DNA of 64,000 nucleotides from Serripes groenlandicus. Lineage: Eukaryota; Mollusca; Bivalvia; Cardiida; Cardiidae. This document shows positions 21,214 to 32,173 of the stretch, one piece after another. Every line of letters starts with the position of its first letter. Position 1 is the stretch's first letter. The position numbers and the translations under genes were made by a program. The notes beneath the pieces were generated by a model. That model did not search any database. It saw only the letters and a list, made by a program, of their open reading frames with translations, and was not told where the DNA came from. The stretch is taken from contig JASEVX010000008.1 in assembly GCA_031761405.1 (NCBI GenBank), positions 74,320,014 to 74,384,013 of the forward strand, given 5' to 3'.

Positions 21214-21775
21214 CCTTGAACCAAAGTGGTTGTAACATGCGCTCTGCACATCGTCTCGGTATGGTAAACATTAGTTGTGTTATTTCAAATCCCTCAAGCG
21301 GTTCAAAAGTTATTGAACGGACACGAAATATAGTCATGACCTACCTTTGACCTGTTATTGCGACCTTGACCTTGATTCAAAGTGGTTGTACATGCACTCT
21401 GCACATCGTCTCAGTATGGTGAACCTTTCTGGTGAGCTATTTCAAAATCCTTCAAGGGGTTCAAAAAATATGGAGTGGACATGAGATTTAGTCATATGAC
21501 CTTTGAACACTTATAATTGCGATCTTGACCGAAAGTGTTTGTAATATCATGCCCTCTGCACATCGTCCCGATTTGTTTTAGATTTGTGGTGAGTTATTCC
21601 AAAATCCTTCAAGCAGTTCAAAAGTCAAAGAGTAGACACAAAATATAGTCATATGACCTTTCACCTCTAATTGTAACCTTGACCTTGAACCAAAGTGGTT
21701 GTTACATAGTTTCTGTATGGTGAACAATTGTGGTTAGTTCTTTCAAAATTCTTCAAATGGTTCAAGTTGCAAGTT
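21214..21775. repeat. About four ~155-bp pearl-like repeat units
   Basis: Recurrent AACCAAAGTGGTTGTAACAT, CTCTGCACATCGTCTC and CCTTCAAGCGGTTCAAAAG, separated by GACCTTGACCTTGA. Distantly like the units at 10.6-12.6 kb but clearly a separate family. No microsatellite or terminal hairpin remains. Confidence 0.75.
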
Positions 21776-22283
21776 GTATGAATTATTGTTGATAAACGAC
21801 TTTATGATAACTACGTTATAAATAAAAAACATGCTTAGAGATTATTTAAACCTCGGTCTCTGAGCAAACCATGTCTGCACAGCTCGGTATATATATATAA
21901 AAGCTCATTGATAATCTCATTTGAGACCGACAGTTTGTATGACGTAATAGAATTATATTTTCACTGATATCAATTTTCCATACTTTTCCATTTTTAAGCC
22001 GTTGACTGCAGATATGTTGTATTGTCGGACCTTTGACTATCCGCACATGATGACGTATGATAACATTGTGGCTGAGGAAGATTTAAAGTGCTCATTTTAA
22101 AAAAAAATCTCATTTATATTTTCAAATCTCTTTATCAATAATATTTTCATCTTTATTAATTATCCATATTTATGCCTGTATGCTTTGAAATTTTCTGGCT
22201 GCAGATTTGTTGTATGCAGAAACTTTCACTCAGGGCTTAATTACCAGATATGACTCTTTTTCAGCCTTTCAAATTATGAGAAC
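21776..22283. other. AT-rich spacer with a MITE remnant near 22060-22225
   Basis: ATAACATTGTGGCTGAGGAA and CTGGCTGCAGATTTGTTG mark a very old family B copy. Otherwise nothing recognised. Confidence 0.4.
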
Positions 22284-22511
22284 CTTTACCCTTTTCAACA
22301 TATATACGCTTTCTGACCATTCTGCAGCAGACAACTTTTAAATACTTTGTGGCAAATAGAGAAATTGCTCTAAACAAGTAATGTCTTCATTTGCCACAAT
22401 GTTTTCAACTTTTCCCAGTAATTATACCTTCATTTTGAAAGATATTCCTGGTTTTTGCCATCATGCTTTCAAAGTTGTCTGCTGCAGGTTTGCTGTATAT
22501 GCGAAAGGGTC
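22284..22511. mobile_element. MITE family B, near full length
   Basis: ACCCTTTTCAACATATATAC ... TATATGCGAAAGGGT, with CATTCTGCAGCAGACAACTT, CCACAATGTTTTCAACTTTT and GTTGTCTGCTGCAGG. Confidence 0.8.
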
Positions 22512-22588
22512 ATATAACATGAGCTGTCTTTAAGACAGCGTGGTCAGCTTTTTTAGAGCCTGCACAATAAAACAAAACCTTTTGAAGT

Positions 22589-23000
22589 ACAAGAGGGCCA
22601 TGAGGCCCTGGATCGCTCACCTGAGAATGTGCTATTCAAGACTTAATAAGAAGCCATGTTTTTAACGGATCATATCATCAAAATAATTTCAACAATCTTA
22701 GTAGAGGGTCACTGCAAGGAACATTTGAGAAACAAGACAAACATTCTGACAAAGTTTCAACTTGCTCAAAGTAATACTGCGACTTCCAGAGTTTTAAAAA
22801 TATTTTCTTTCAAGTTGGCCTAGTGACCTGGTTTTTAACCAAATATGACCCATATTCGAATGTGGCCAAGATATCATTAATAGAAACATTCTGACCAAAT
22901 TTGAAGATACTGAAGCAATACATACAGCCTCCAGAGTGTAAACAAGATTTTCCTTCAATTTGGCCCAGTGACCTAGTTTTTAACATTTGTGGGAAAGATT
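22589..23000. mobile_element. Helitron-like repeat with CAAGAGGGCC left end, right end lost
   Basis: CAAGAGGGCCATGAGGCCCT and ATCGCTCACCTGAG open the repeat, followed by about two units with GACCTGGTTTTTAACC, CATATTCGAA and ATTCTGACAAAGTTT. The same left end starts the elements at 27981, 30661 and 44391. Confidence 0.65.
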
Positions 23001-23128
23001 AAAGAAGTTTCAGATAAACTTTTGTCAAGTTGTATCATTTTGCATTGATCTGCAAGCAGATTTTTAGCTACATGTGTCATAAATTCCAAAGGTTTGTGAG
23101 TTGTTCTGCAGCACGGCTCAGATTTTGA

Positions 23129-24366
23129 TAAACCCTTTCCCACATAGATGCTTTCTAATGCCTATGCAGCAGTAAACTTTTGATATCTTAGTGACCAAAG
23201 GACAAATAAGCCATTTCTCCTTTTGCAACAATGTTTTGAACCCTTTTCAATAATTATACGAAAAAACCCCATGAATGGGTTTTTTCGCTTATAGTTATAA
23301 CCCATGAAGCTTTCTGAAATGAAACTGGCCAAATCCATGGGGGCCGCCATTTTGGGTATGTATAAAATGAGCCGAGAAACACGGATTGAAAAAAAATTAT
23401 TGTCGTCTTTTTAATATTTTTTTTTTAAATCGATATTTTGGGTATGTATAAAATGACACGAAAAACACGGATTTTTAAATTATTGTCGTCTTTTTAATAT
23501 TTATTTTTTTAAAACGATATTTATTAAAGTTCTGTGTTTTGGGGGAATTAACATTAAAAATAAATGGAACTCTGTACGAAATATGTTTTCCCGTTCGTCA
23601 AAAAAACGACAGCATTAGACTTCTACGCCTGAACCTAAATGTTGACTGTATCGTAGCCAAAGAAGGACGTGACGTCAATGGAGCGACGTCGTTTCCCGCA
23701 AAAAAGTGGTATCAACATGAAATACCCCAAATTCCTATACATGAGCTATTTATCAAACATTGTTGCAAAAGGATAACTTTCTCATAAGGAGCAATTGTTC
23801 TTTTAGCGAAAATCTTTCCCTAAATCGTCTGTTGCAAAGGCCTCAGAAACCGTCTCTAATAGGGAAAGGGTTAAGCAGAAATGTGACCCCTTACATCATT
23901 TGTTCCAGTCATATTGACTGGTTGAAAAAGGCAGTTGCCAGGTGGCATCAGCAAAGAGCTGATCTTTTTGCTTCTTTACCATAATGCAGGTGATCGATTT
24001 AGGATCATCTTGGCCATCATGTTTTAACCTCGTTCATTATAAATGTATTCCTTGATGTTCTGAAAGTCTTTACTTTATTATTTTCTGTTCGTAATAATAG
24101 ACGACAGCAATACGAATTCCAAATATTTTTTGATAATGCACGAAACATGACATTAACATTATTATTGTCTAGTCAATTACTTATAAATCCTTTTTTATGG
24201 CCAAAGTATGCTCTTTAATTTTTGTTTATAATTATCTTGCGTTTTTTCGTAAATAGGTAGTACCTATAGATATATTACTTTCATACATAGAGTTTCTTCA
24301 TAATTTTGCCTAAATGTTTTCAAAGTCATCTGCTGCAGATTTGTTGTATGTGGGAAAGGAGGGTTA
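23129..24366. mobile_element. MITE family B split by a 1-kb element
   Basis: Left half 23129-23254 (ATAAACCCTTTCCCACATAG ... TTTTCAATAATTAT). Right half 24278-24366 (CTTTCATACATAGAG, TTGCCTAAATGTTTTCAAAG, GTGGGAAAGGAGGGTT). Joined, they match the normal order of other family B copies, so the 1-kb element entered an existing MITE. Confidence 0.8.
23255..24277. mobile_element. 1-kb repeat element K, copy 1
   Basis: About 1.02 kb nearly identical to 40480-41516. Left end TTATACGAAAAAA with hairpin CCCCATGAATGGGTTTTTTC; right part GTTTTTTCGTA ... CTATAGATATATTA. TACGAAAAAAC and GTTTTTTCGTA form an inverted pair near the ends. It contains a partial MITE (23755-23875), three-level nesting in all. 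An 82-aa frame (23539-23787) covers a segment retained with changes in copy 2; it has no motif I know and is interrupted there. Compared with copy 2 it lacks about 32 bp near 23675 but keeps more of the inner MITE. Class unknown. Confidence 0.8.
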
Positions 24367-24602
24367 TAACAGCAATTTTAAGTTTCCTGATTTAAAACCT
24401 TCTCTTAATGTTGAAAACGGCGTAAAACCCCAATAAAATAAATTAAAACCTTCTCTGACGCTTATCATCAAAGCAGAAAAAAACTTAAAAAATCATTTCA
24501 GATAAATTGTTAAGGAAAAATCTATCAATAAAACAGTTTATCAACATGTAAGATAAAGTGCATGTTGGGTATTCAAATAACTCACTATTTTCAGCTTTGA
24601 GT
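24367..24602. other. Spacer with a SINE-tail-like fragment
   Basis: TTGAAAACGGCGTAAAACCC near 24412 resembles a type A SINE tail. No head or body is present. Confidence 0.4.
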
Positions 24603-25012
24603 TTACCCTTTCCCACTTGCAGTCACGTTTTGATGCATCTGATGCAGAGGACCTTTGTAAACATAAATGTCAAAACAAGAAATTGCTCATAATGAACAAT
24701 TGCTCCTTTCAACTCTATTCAATGATGATTGTTTGTTTTATTGCAGTTTTAGCCGTTTTCAACATTGCTTCAGTTATATCACGGCGACAGTTCACTTTAT
24801 TCATGATCCCTGGGTAAACAAACCAGTTACAACTAGGTTAGGAAATGTGCCTTGCCCTAGGGCACTCCACCATGACCGGCACACCACAACAGGGGATCGA
24901 GCCTGGGACACCCGGTTCCAAATCCCCGCCGGTAACCACTCAACCACGGAGGATTCCTTTCAATAACATAGATAATCTCTTTCTAAGTTTTCTGCTGCAG
25001 ACTTTTTGTATG
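24603..25012. mobile_element. MITE family B split by a SINE
   Basis: Left half 24603-24726 (TTACCCTTTCCCACTTGCAG, GAAATTGCTCATAATGAACA). Right half after 24957 (CATAGATAATCTCTTTC, TTTTCTGCTGCAGACTTTTT). Confidence 0.7.
24727..24957 (-). mobile_element. tRNA-derived SINE, type C
   Basis: Minus strand head TCCGTGGTTGAGTGGTTACC (A-box-like) and GGCTCGATCCCC (B-box-like), then GTCATGGTGGAGTGCCC, GGCAAGGCACATTTCC and TTTACCCAGGGATCATGAA. Related copies at 32758-32987 and 34935-35166. Inserted in a family B MITE; the target duplication is eroded. Confidence 0.82.
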
Positions 25013-25059
25013 TCTATACTGTTGATTGTACTTTTAGGATTGTTCGCTTTGAAAACGTC

Positions 25060-25262
25060 TGCAGGAAAATAAATCTGCAGCAGCTGACTTTGAAAACATA
25101 CCCGTTAAAAATATGGCAAATCTCTTTAAATGAAAGTTTAATCATTGATTAGAGTTGAAAACATTGTTGCAAAAGGTGAAATTGCTCATTTTGCAATAAT
25201 GTTTTCAAATTTCATCTTCTGCCGAGACGTCAGAAAGCATTTGTAATATTGGAAAGAATTAA
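25060..25262. mobile_element. MITE, B-type left and A/B-type right, eroded
   Basis: AAATCTGCAGCAGCTGACTT, GAGTTGAAAACATTGTTGCA, GAAATTGCTCATTTTGCA and GAGACGTCAGAAAGCATTTG. It ends at the TTAA shared with the next copy. Confidence 0.65.
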
Positions 25263-25440
25263 CCCTTTCCCTCATATCGACGCTTTCTGACACCTCTGCA
25301 GCAGAAGGCTTTTTGAAAACAAATTGACAAAGAAAAAATAGCTCAAAACAAGCAATTTCTCCTTTTGCCACAATGTTTTCCACTTTTAGTAATAGGTTAT
25401 CCATTCAATTATAGAGATTTTCTATTTTTAAGTAAAAAAA
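25259..25440. mobile_element. MITE family A, right end truncated
   Basis: TTAACCCTTTCCCTCATATC, ACGCTTTCTGACACCTCTG and hairpin words; ends after AGAGATTTTCTATTTTTA. Confidence 0.82.
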
Positions 25441-25514
25441 ACATGAATGATGCTTCTGATTTATAAAAGGTATATATAGCTTGATTGTGCAAATTGATTG
25501 CTTACTACACCCGT

Positions 25515-25713
25515 TTAACCCTTTCCCACATACAACAAATCTGCAGCAGACGACTTTGAAAACATTGTGATAAAAACCTGAAAAATCTTCATAAAAGAGT
25601 AATTGTTAAATAAAGTTGAAAACATTGAGGCCAAAGGACCTTTGGCCACCATGTTTTCAAAACTCGTCAGCTGCTATTGCGTCAAAAGGCGTCTGCAGTT
25701 GGGAACGGGTTAA
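25515..25713. mobile_element. MITE family B, inverted orientation
   Basis: TTAACCCTTTCCCACATACA, AAATCTGCAGCAGACGACTT ... GCGTCTGCAGTTGGGAACGG, GTTAA. The inner hairpin is GGCCAAAGGACCTTTGGCC, a strong palindrome not present in other copies. Confidence 0.82.
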
Positions 25714-25964
25714 AATATCATAAGGTTGGTTAATTCAGAGTGCCAGTCATATAATAATAAAGCATTGAAGACATTGTGGGAAAGGGTTAGCCTATTTCTC
25801 TTTCTGTTTTTACATCATAAAAGATTGCCCATATCAGGAAAAAGATATTAGCTGTGAGAGTTTTAGTTTTATGGCCAAGAAAACAAATTAACAGTTGCAC
25901 TTTACGAGAATATTATCAAAAATTATCAAATTCCACAATAAAATTCATGTGATGCTTTCTTTTT
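25714..25964. other. Spacer, no feature recognised
   Basis: AT-rich; only weak words such as GAAGACATTGTGGGAAAGG recall MITE interiors. Confidence 0.4.
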
Positions 25965-26176
25965 ATTAAACAGATCTGCTTTCTAATGCCTCTGCAGCTA
26001 AAGACTTTTGACAACATTGTAGAAAAGGGGGTAAATTTGCTCATAACAAGCAATATCCCCTTTTTACCACAGTGTTTTAAGCTTTATTCAATAATTTTCT
26101 TTCATTTATTGAGTTTCTATATTTTTTACTGAATGTTTTCAAAGATGTCTCCTGCAGATTTGTTGTATGGGTTAAA
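25965..26176. mobile_element. MITE family B, ends eroded
   Basis: ACAGATCTGCTTTCTAATGC, CTCTGCAGCTAAAGACTTTT, hairpin TTGCTCATAACAAGCAA, and TCTCCTGCAGATTTGTTGTA. Confidence 0.75.
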
Positions 26177-26210
26177 TGATTGCATATTCCACATGATTTC
26201 AGTTTCCCAG

Positions 26211-27597
26211 AATGCACTGTGGTATTGGACAATCTATGCATCAAACTTGGATATGATTACCATATTACCATTTGATTAATCTGTGCATCAAAACTTGGAC
26301 ATGATTACCATGTTACAATGTGAATAATCTGTGCATCTAAACTTAGATATGATTACCATGTTACCATGTGATTAGTCTATGCATCTAAACTTGGATATGA
26401 TTACCATGTTTCCATGTGATTAATCTATGCATCTAAACTTAGATATGATTATCATGTTACCATGTGGTTATTCTATACGTCTAAACTTGGATATGATTAC
26501 TATGTTATCATGTGATTAATCTATGCATCTAAACTTGGTAAGAATACCATGTTACCATGTGATTAATCTATGCATCTAAACTTGGATATGATTACCATGT
26601 TACCATGTGATTAATCTATGCATCTAAACTTGGATATGATTACCATGTTACCATGTGATTAATCTATGCATCTAAACTTGGATATGCATGATTACCATGT
26701 TACCATGTGATTATTCTATGCATCTAAACTTGGATATGATTACCATGTTACCATGTGATTATTCTATGCATCTAAACTTGGATATGATTACCATGTTACC
26801 ATGTGATTAAGCTATGCATCTAAACTTGGATATGATTACAATGTTACCATATGATTAAGCTATGCATCTAAACTTGGATATGATTACCATGTTACCATGT
26901 GATTAATCTATGCATCTTAACTTGGATATGATTACCATGTTACCATATGATTAATCTATGCATCTAAACTTCGATATGATTACCATGTTACCATGTGATG
27001 AATCTATGCATCTACACTTGGATATGATTACTATGTTACCATGTGATTAATCTATGCATCTAAACTTGGATATGCATGATTACCATGTTACCATGTGATT
27101 ATTCTATGCATCTAAACTTGGATATGATTACCATGTTACCATGTGATTAATCTATGCATCTAAACTTGGATATGATTACCATGTTACCATATAATTAAGC
27201 TATGCATCTAAACTTGGATATGATTACCATGTTACCATGTGATTAATCTATGCATCTTAACTTGGATATGATTACCATGTTACCATATGATTAATCTATG
27301 CATCTAAACTTCGATATGATTACCATGTTACCATGTGATGAATCTATGCATCTAAACTTGGATATGATTACCATGTTACCATATGATTAATCTATCCATC
27401 TAAACTTCGATATGATTACCATGTTACCATGTGATGAATCTATGCATCTAAACTTGGATATGATTACCATGACGTGATTAATCTATACATTTAAACTTGG
27501 ATATGATTACCCTGTTACAATGTGATTAATCTATGCATCTAAACTTGGATATGATAAGATTACCATGTTACCATGTGATTAATCTAAGCATCTGAAT
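26211..27597. repeat. 48-bp satellite, about 28 units
   Basis: Unit GATTAATCTATGCATCTAAA, CTTGGATATGATTACCATGT, TACCATGT. The variant GATATGCATGATTACC recurs at 26681 and 27069, 388 bp apart (8 units plus 4 bp). A run of neighbouring variants is shared, showing a higher-order duplication. Units at the edges are more diverged than those in the middle. Confidence 0.95.
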
Positions 27598-27980
27598 TCC
27601 TTTAAAGATATAAAACAAGGTTGATTGGTCATGTATTTTACCACTATTTTGGGGGAAATTCAGGGTAAAGAGGAAAGAAAATGCTACGTTGGCCAGAATT
27701 GTGATCCCATCCAATTTACATATCATAAAATTGTGCAAACTGTTCATAATTTTGAATGGGTCTGTTATTCGGGTACAGTAGAGAAGATGGCTGTTACATC
27801 AAAACAACAGCTTGTGATCCCCGAGAACAATGGCTGTTACATCAACACATTACAGCTCATGATCCCGGGTGACCGACCAGTACTACTGATCTAGGAAACA
27901 TGCCTGGATGAACATCCATAATGGCTGGTAATTAACCTTTGACATGAAAGTGTGACCTGTCAATCCAATAGAGAGAAAAA
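27598..27980. other. Spacer; an 89-aa open frame of unknown meaning
   Basis: The frame at 27625-27894 (plus) starts MVMYFTTILG and contains two imperfect copies of an ATGGCTGTTACATCAA segment, so it may be a local duplication rather than a gene. No family recognised. Confidence 0.35.
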
Positions 27981-28278
27981 CAAGAGGGCCATAATGGCTC
28001 TAGATGGCTCACCTGAATTATGCCAACCACATCATTAGTCAATCACAACAACTCATTTTGTGGTCAGGTAACCTACCAGTAGAGTCCTAACAAGTATTTC
28101 CTTCAATTTGGCCGAGTGACCTAGTTTTTTACCACATTAGAACCATGTTCAAACCTAGCCTATATATCATCAAAACACCCATTCTGACAAAATTTAAGCA
28201 TGCTGAAATTTGAAATATGGCTGAGCACAGGTGAGCTAGAAATGCAAATTCTCACATTGAGTATTTTTCAGTCAGGTG
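27981..28278. mobile_element. Short Helitron-like repeat with both ends
   Basis: Begins CAAGAGGGCCATAATGGCTC and TGGCTCACCTGAATT, contains TTTGGCCGAGTGACCTAG, and ends CAGTCAGGTGAGCTAAAA. A small version of the element at 44391-45458. Confidence 0.6.
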
Positions 28279-28568
28279 AGCTAAAACTTATCATGCTGTA
28301 GAATGGAAGGATATTACTAGTAGTACACAGATAGTAGCTAAAGTTTAATACAGTTCTGTTTTTTGTCCAGCTGCATTTATTAATTCGAATTCCATAGAAT
28401 TCACTGCTAGAATATTGTTTTTAGTACAAGGATAATGTTAACAGTTGTTTTATCCAGCTGCATTTATCAGTATGAACTTTTGAAGTCTAAAATAAATCAC
28501 AGGTGGTCATGAAACCTACAAGATGCATGTTGTATCACGTTGTTAACCCTTTTCCTGCTGTGGGTGAC
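28279..28568. other. Spacer with a short duplication
   Basis: GTCCAGCTGCATTTAT and ATCCAGCTGCATTTATCAGT (28364 and 28450) are two related segments about 86 bp apart. No gene. Confidence 0.4.
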
Positions 28569-28690
28569 TTAACCCTTTCCCACATACAACACATCTGTGG
28601 CAGATGACTTTGAAATAAATCAAGGCAAAAATAAAGGAAAGTTTGATCATGGAATTCAGTTGAAAACATTGTGATTAAGGGAAAAAATTA
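28569..28690. mobile_element. MITE family B, left part
   Basis: TTAACCCTTTCCCACATACA, CATCTGTGGCAGATGACTTT and GTTGAAAACATTGTGATTAA. Confidence 0.7.
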
Positions 28691-28700
28691 TCAGAATGTG

Positions 28701-28850
28701 CAGTCTAATCTTGGTTTACATTGTACACAGATCATTCATATTTGTGGAGTCTAATCTTGGTTTACATTGTACACCAATCATTCATATTTGTGGAGTCTAA
28801 TCTTCGTTAACATTGTTCACGTATCATTCATCTATATTTATCAAAGTCTA
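28701..28850. repeat. 46-bp unit repeated three times
   Basis: GTCTAATCTTGGTTTACATT ... CATTCATATTTGTGGA appears three times, the last copy diverged. Confidence 0.85.
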
Positions 28851-29180
28851 TTCCATAAATATGCAAAAACTTTACTTGTTAGAAGTGTCCGGTGATAAAA
28901 TTCATTGTAGGAACTAAAATACTTTTCTTTTTTTTATTTCTGTCACCTGTGAAAAAGAGGCAGGAATTGATCAAGTTAAGATATCGAGATCTAAATAAGA
29001 ATATCTTGACTTTATGATTCATACAGACTATTATAAATGATAAGTCATTTGAAAACATTGTAAGAAAAGGAGTAGTTCAAATTTATTTTGGACACTTTTG
29101 AGTCTATAACCTTTCCTGTATGCAGTTGACCTCAATAAATGTAATTTATGAAGGCTGTTTCAGGTCATATTCAATAAGTG
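28851..29180. other. Spacer, no feature recognised
   Basis: AT-rich, with TTTGAAAACATTGTAAGAAA near 29050 as a possible MITE trace. Confidence 0.4.
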
Positions 29181-29334
29181 ACTATTTCAATCACATCCAG
29201 TAATCTCTTGTTTTCCCAATAATATTTTCAGAAACTTGTGTTGACGACATTAAAATTAATTTATGTTCTCTTTTTCAAAAGAATGCAATATCAAATATCA
29301 ATAAATTAATTGTTTGGTGTTTTACGGTGCAACA
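29181..29334. repeat. 154-bp segment duplicated at 29500-29654
   Basis: GACTATTTCAATCACATCCA ... TTTTACGGTGCAACAA is present twice in direct orientation, nearly identical. With the SINE it carries, about 320 bp was tandemly duplicated. Confidence 0.9.
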
Positions 29335-29499
29335 ATATCACGGTGTTTCCTGGGTTAGTTACCAGTACTACTGGTCCATTTATCCTGACACCAGCCTTTC
29401 AGTTGTAATGTAAACCCCGCAACCTTGAGTGCCCCGGAGGCCAGCCATTACTACCATTTTCAAAGTCTTTGGTATGACCCGGCCGTCGATCGAGCCCAT
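29318..29499 (-). mobile_element. tRNA-derived SINE, type B, duplicate copy 1 (uninterrupted)
   Basis: Minus strand GGCTCGATCGACGGCCGG (B-box side), GAAAATGGTAGTAATGGCTG, and tail ACCCAGGAAACACCGTGATA. The extreme head is lost at the duplication joint. The second copy is interrupted at AACAA by CAGGG elements, so this copy shows the unoccupied site. Confidence 0.8.
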
Positions 29500-29655
29500 G
29501 ACTATTTCAATCACATCCAGTAATCTCTTGTTTTCCCAATAATATTTTCAGAAACTTGTGTTGACGACATTAAAATTAATTTATGTTCTCTTTTTCAAAG
29601 GAATGCAATATCAAATATCAATAAATTAATTGTTTGGTGTTTTACGGTGCAACAA

Positions 29656-29989
29656 CAGGGTTTTTTTTAGGGCCTTTTTGGGGCCGATATTCGGCCCCAT
29701 TCCCCTCACTGAAAAGTATATATTTTTCCCCTTTTTTGAAAAAAAACTCCCCTCCTAATTTTTTTTTTTTTTTATAATGTAGACAGTGTTATTGATGTTT
29801 TCAGTCAAAAAGACAGATCAATTGACCTCTAATGTTTCTATCATATGTTTCTGTTGCTAGTTATGTAACAATACAGTTATGAAATCAAGAAATTTATTGT
29901 ATTTTTTCCCCTATTTTAGACTTACAACGCTATTTTTCCCCTCTCAAAGGGCCCCGCCACCATTCCCCTAAAAGTGAAAAAAAACCCTG
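29656..29989. mobile_element. hAT-like MITE, first of a tandem pair
   Basis: CAGGGTTTTTTTTAGGGCC ... AAAGTGAAAAAAAACCCTG inverted ends; inner GGGGCCGATATTCGGCCCC palindrome and CCCCTCTCAAAGGGGCC-like sequence. AACAA precedes it (29651-29655). Confidence 0.85.
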
Positions 29990-29990
29990 G

Positions 29991-30091
29991 CAGGGTTTTT
30001 TTTAGGGCCTTTTTGGGGCCGATATTCGGCCCCATTCCCCTCACTGAAAAGTATATATTTTTCCCCTTTTTTGAAAAAAAACTCCCCTCCT

Positions 30092-30127
<36 letters not shown>

Positions 30128-30329
30128 GTAGACAGTGTTATTGATGTTTTCAGTCAAAAAGACAGATCAATTGACCTCTAATGTTTCTATCTGCATATGT
30201 TTCTGTTGCTAGTTATGTAACAATACAGTTATGAAATCAAGAAATTTATTGTATTTTAGACTTACAACGCTATTTTTCCCCTCTCAAAGGGCCCCGCCAC
30301 CATTCCCCTAAAAGTGAAAAAAAAACCTG
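29991..30329. mobile_element. hAT-like MITE, second of a tandem pair
   Basis: Near-identical to 29656-29989, separated by a single G. It has a longer poly-T, lacks the TTTTCCCCTA block near the right end, and its final CCCTG is reduced to CCTG. AACAA follows (30330-30334). Confidence 0.85.
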
Positions 30330-30605
30330 AACAATATCACGGTGTTTCCTGGGTTAGTTACCAGTACTACTGGTCCATTTATCCTGACACCAGCCTTTCA
30401 GTTGTAATATAAACCCCGCAACCTTGAGTGCCCTGGAGGCCAGCCATTACTACCATTTTCAAAGTCTTTGGTATGACCCGGCCGTCGATCGAGCCCATGA
30501 CCACGACCCCCCCGCATCCATGGGGGAGGCTCTACTACTACATCATCAAGGCAGAATACAAAAGGATAAGATTAATTGGAGATGAACCAACAGCTGTTAA
30601 ATTAA

Positions 30606-30660
30606 TCATTTCCCACATACAGCAAAGCTGCAGCAGTTGACTTTGAAAAGATCTTAGTAA
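30606..30660. mobile_element. MITE family B, left-end fragment
   Basis: TTTCCCACATACAGCAAAGC, GCTGCAGCAGTTGACTTTGA. Confidence 0.6.
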
Positions 30661-31366
30661 CAAGAGGCCCATGAGGGCCTATGCTCTACTGGTATGGTAC
30701 CGGTTCTTTGGTCATTTTCAATCCAGAGCATGTATGTATGGTGAAGATCGGATAGTAAATGGAGGCTCTTTTGTGTTCACAAGCTGTATTATAGCAATTT
30801 TTACAATTCTATGGGCCATAATCCAGTCTTGGCGGATCTGGCTGGTTTTCAAAAGGAACCAAGCTCTCATCAATATTTAACTACTATCTAAGTTTGGTGA
30901 AGATCAGATAGTAAATAGAGCCTCTATTGTGTTCACATGCTCAATTATAGCAATTTGAACAATTTCAAGGGCCATAATCCAGTCTTGCATTGGCGGATCT
31001 GGCTGGTTTACAAAAGGAACCGAGCTCTCATGGATATCTAACTACTGTATAAGTTTGGTTGAGATACAATCAAAAGTGAAGACTGTATCGTGTTAACAAG
31101 CTCTTTTATAGCAATTTTGAGAATTTCAAGGGCCATAATCCAGTCATGCATGGGCAGATCTGGCTGGTTTTCGAAAGGAACCGAGCTCTCATGGATATCT
31201 AACTACTGTATAAGTTTGGTTGAGATACAATCAAAAGTGATGACTATCGTGTTAACAAGAAATTGTTTACGGACGCACGCACGCATGCACGCACGCACGC
31301 ATGCACGCACGACGGACAAATCGCCACGACATAAGCCCTTCTGGCCTTTGGCCAGTAGAGCTAAAA
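30661..31366. mobile_element. Helitron-like element with ACGC microsatellite and hairpin end
   Basis: CAAGAGGCCCATGAGGGCCT opens. About three units of 155-175 bp carry GGCGGATCTGGCTGG and GGAACCGAGCTCTCATGGAT. Then come (ACGC/ATGC)n at 31274-31313, a TGGCCTTTGGCCA hairpin and the end GTAGAGCTAAAA. Terminal hairpin plus CTAA-like end fits Helitron/Helentron relatives (inference). Frames at 30671, 31090 and 31203 are repeat-derived. Confidence 0.72.
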
Positions 31367-31398
31367 ATTGGAAAATCTCCACGAATGACAGTTTAATC

Positions 31399-31629
31399 AT
31401 AAACCCTTTCCCTCATACGGCAATTCTGCAGCAGACGACTTTGAAAGTATTTTGTCAATAAATAGAAAATCTCCATAATTGAATGGATAACCTATGACAA
31501 AAAGTGGAAAACATTGTGGCAAAAGGAGAAATTGCACGTTTTGTGCAATTTCTTCTTTTGTCATTATGTTTTCAAAATGCCGTCTGCTGCAGAGGCGTCA
31601 GAAAGCGTCTATATGAGGGAAAGGGTTAA
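31399..31629. mobile_element. MITE family A, full length
   Basis: ATAAACCCTTTCCCTCATAC (TTAA changed to ATAA) ... ATATGAGGGAAAGGGTTAA; CTGCAGCAGACGACTTTGAA, hairpin AAATTGCACG, GCCGTCTGCTGCAGAGGCG. Confidence 0.9.
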
Positions 31630-31755
31630 ATAGAGTTGAAAACATTGCGGCAAAAGGAGGTATTGCTGATTATGAGCAATATTTGCCACAATGTGTTTCA
31701 AAGTCATCTGCTGAAGATTAGTGTTAAAATGTGTCTGCATGTGGGAAAGAGTTAA
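31626..31755. mobile_element. MITE family B, left part missing, sharing a TTAA
   Basis: Starts at the TTAA of the preceding copy; GAGTTGAAAACATTGCGGCA, TTGCTGATTATGAGCAA, and GCATGTGGGAAAGAGTTAA at the end. Confidence 0.75.
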
Positions 31756-31989
31756 ATAAACAGAAGCGTGAATGTAACAACACTTGCATCTGTGATGGAA
31801 AAAAACGAAAATATATGTTAATTAAATCCACCTTGCACCATCATGCACATTTTAATTCTATTTTATTTCCCCTAAATTGTAATTCCTTTTTTGCCCATGT
31901 CAAAAAACCTACTTTACAATAAATACTTCATTTATTACTACTGGCCCAGGGAGATAACATTATACAGTGTTCCTATTTCTCTTTAACAA
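31756..31989. other. Spacer, no feature recognised
   Basis: AT-rich, no repeat or gene seen; a 63-aa open frame here has no motif. Confidence 0.4.
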
Positions 31990-32173
31990 TTAACTCTTTT
32001 CCGACCTGCAGGTGCAGTCTGCTGCAGATGATATTTTAAAACATTGTGCGGAAAGGAGATATTGCTCATTATGTACAATTTCTCTTTTTGCCACAATGTT
32101 TTACACTGTTTTTTGCTTATATATTAAATCAAAGTCATCTGCTGCAATTTTGTTGTATGTGAGAAAGGGTTAG
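31990..32173. mobile_element. MITE family B
   Basis: TTAACTCTTTTCCGACCTGC ... GTATGTGAGAAAGGGTTAG, with AGTCTGCTGCAGATGATA and hairpin TTGCTCATTATGTACAA. Confidence 0.78.

Larger units (their letters stand above)
29500..30545 (-). mobile_element. Duplicate copy 2 of the segment and type B SINE, interrupted
   Basis: The segment and SINE tail (29500-29655) are separated from the rest (30330-30545) by two CAGGG elements. The SINE body and head continue as GTTTCCTGGGTTAGTTACC through TCGATCGAGCCCATGACCAC to GAGGCTCTACTACTACATC. A 70-aa frame at 30428-30640 is SINE-derived. Confidence 0.78.

Noticed and set aside
23539..23787. 82-codon frame in element K as a conserved protein
   Set aside because: The second copy of the element has an early stop in the same frame and an extra 32 bp, so the frame is not preserved.
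27625..27894. 89-codon plus-strand frame as a possible gene
   Set aside because: Contains an internal imperfect duplication (ATGGCTGTTACATCAA twice) and no recognisable domain; lies between a satellite and a Helitron-like repeat.
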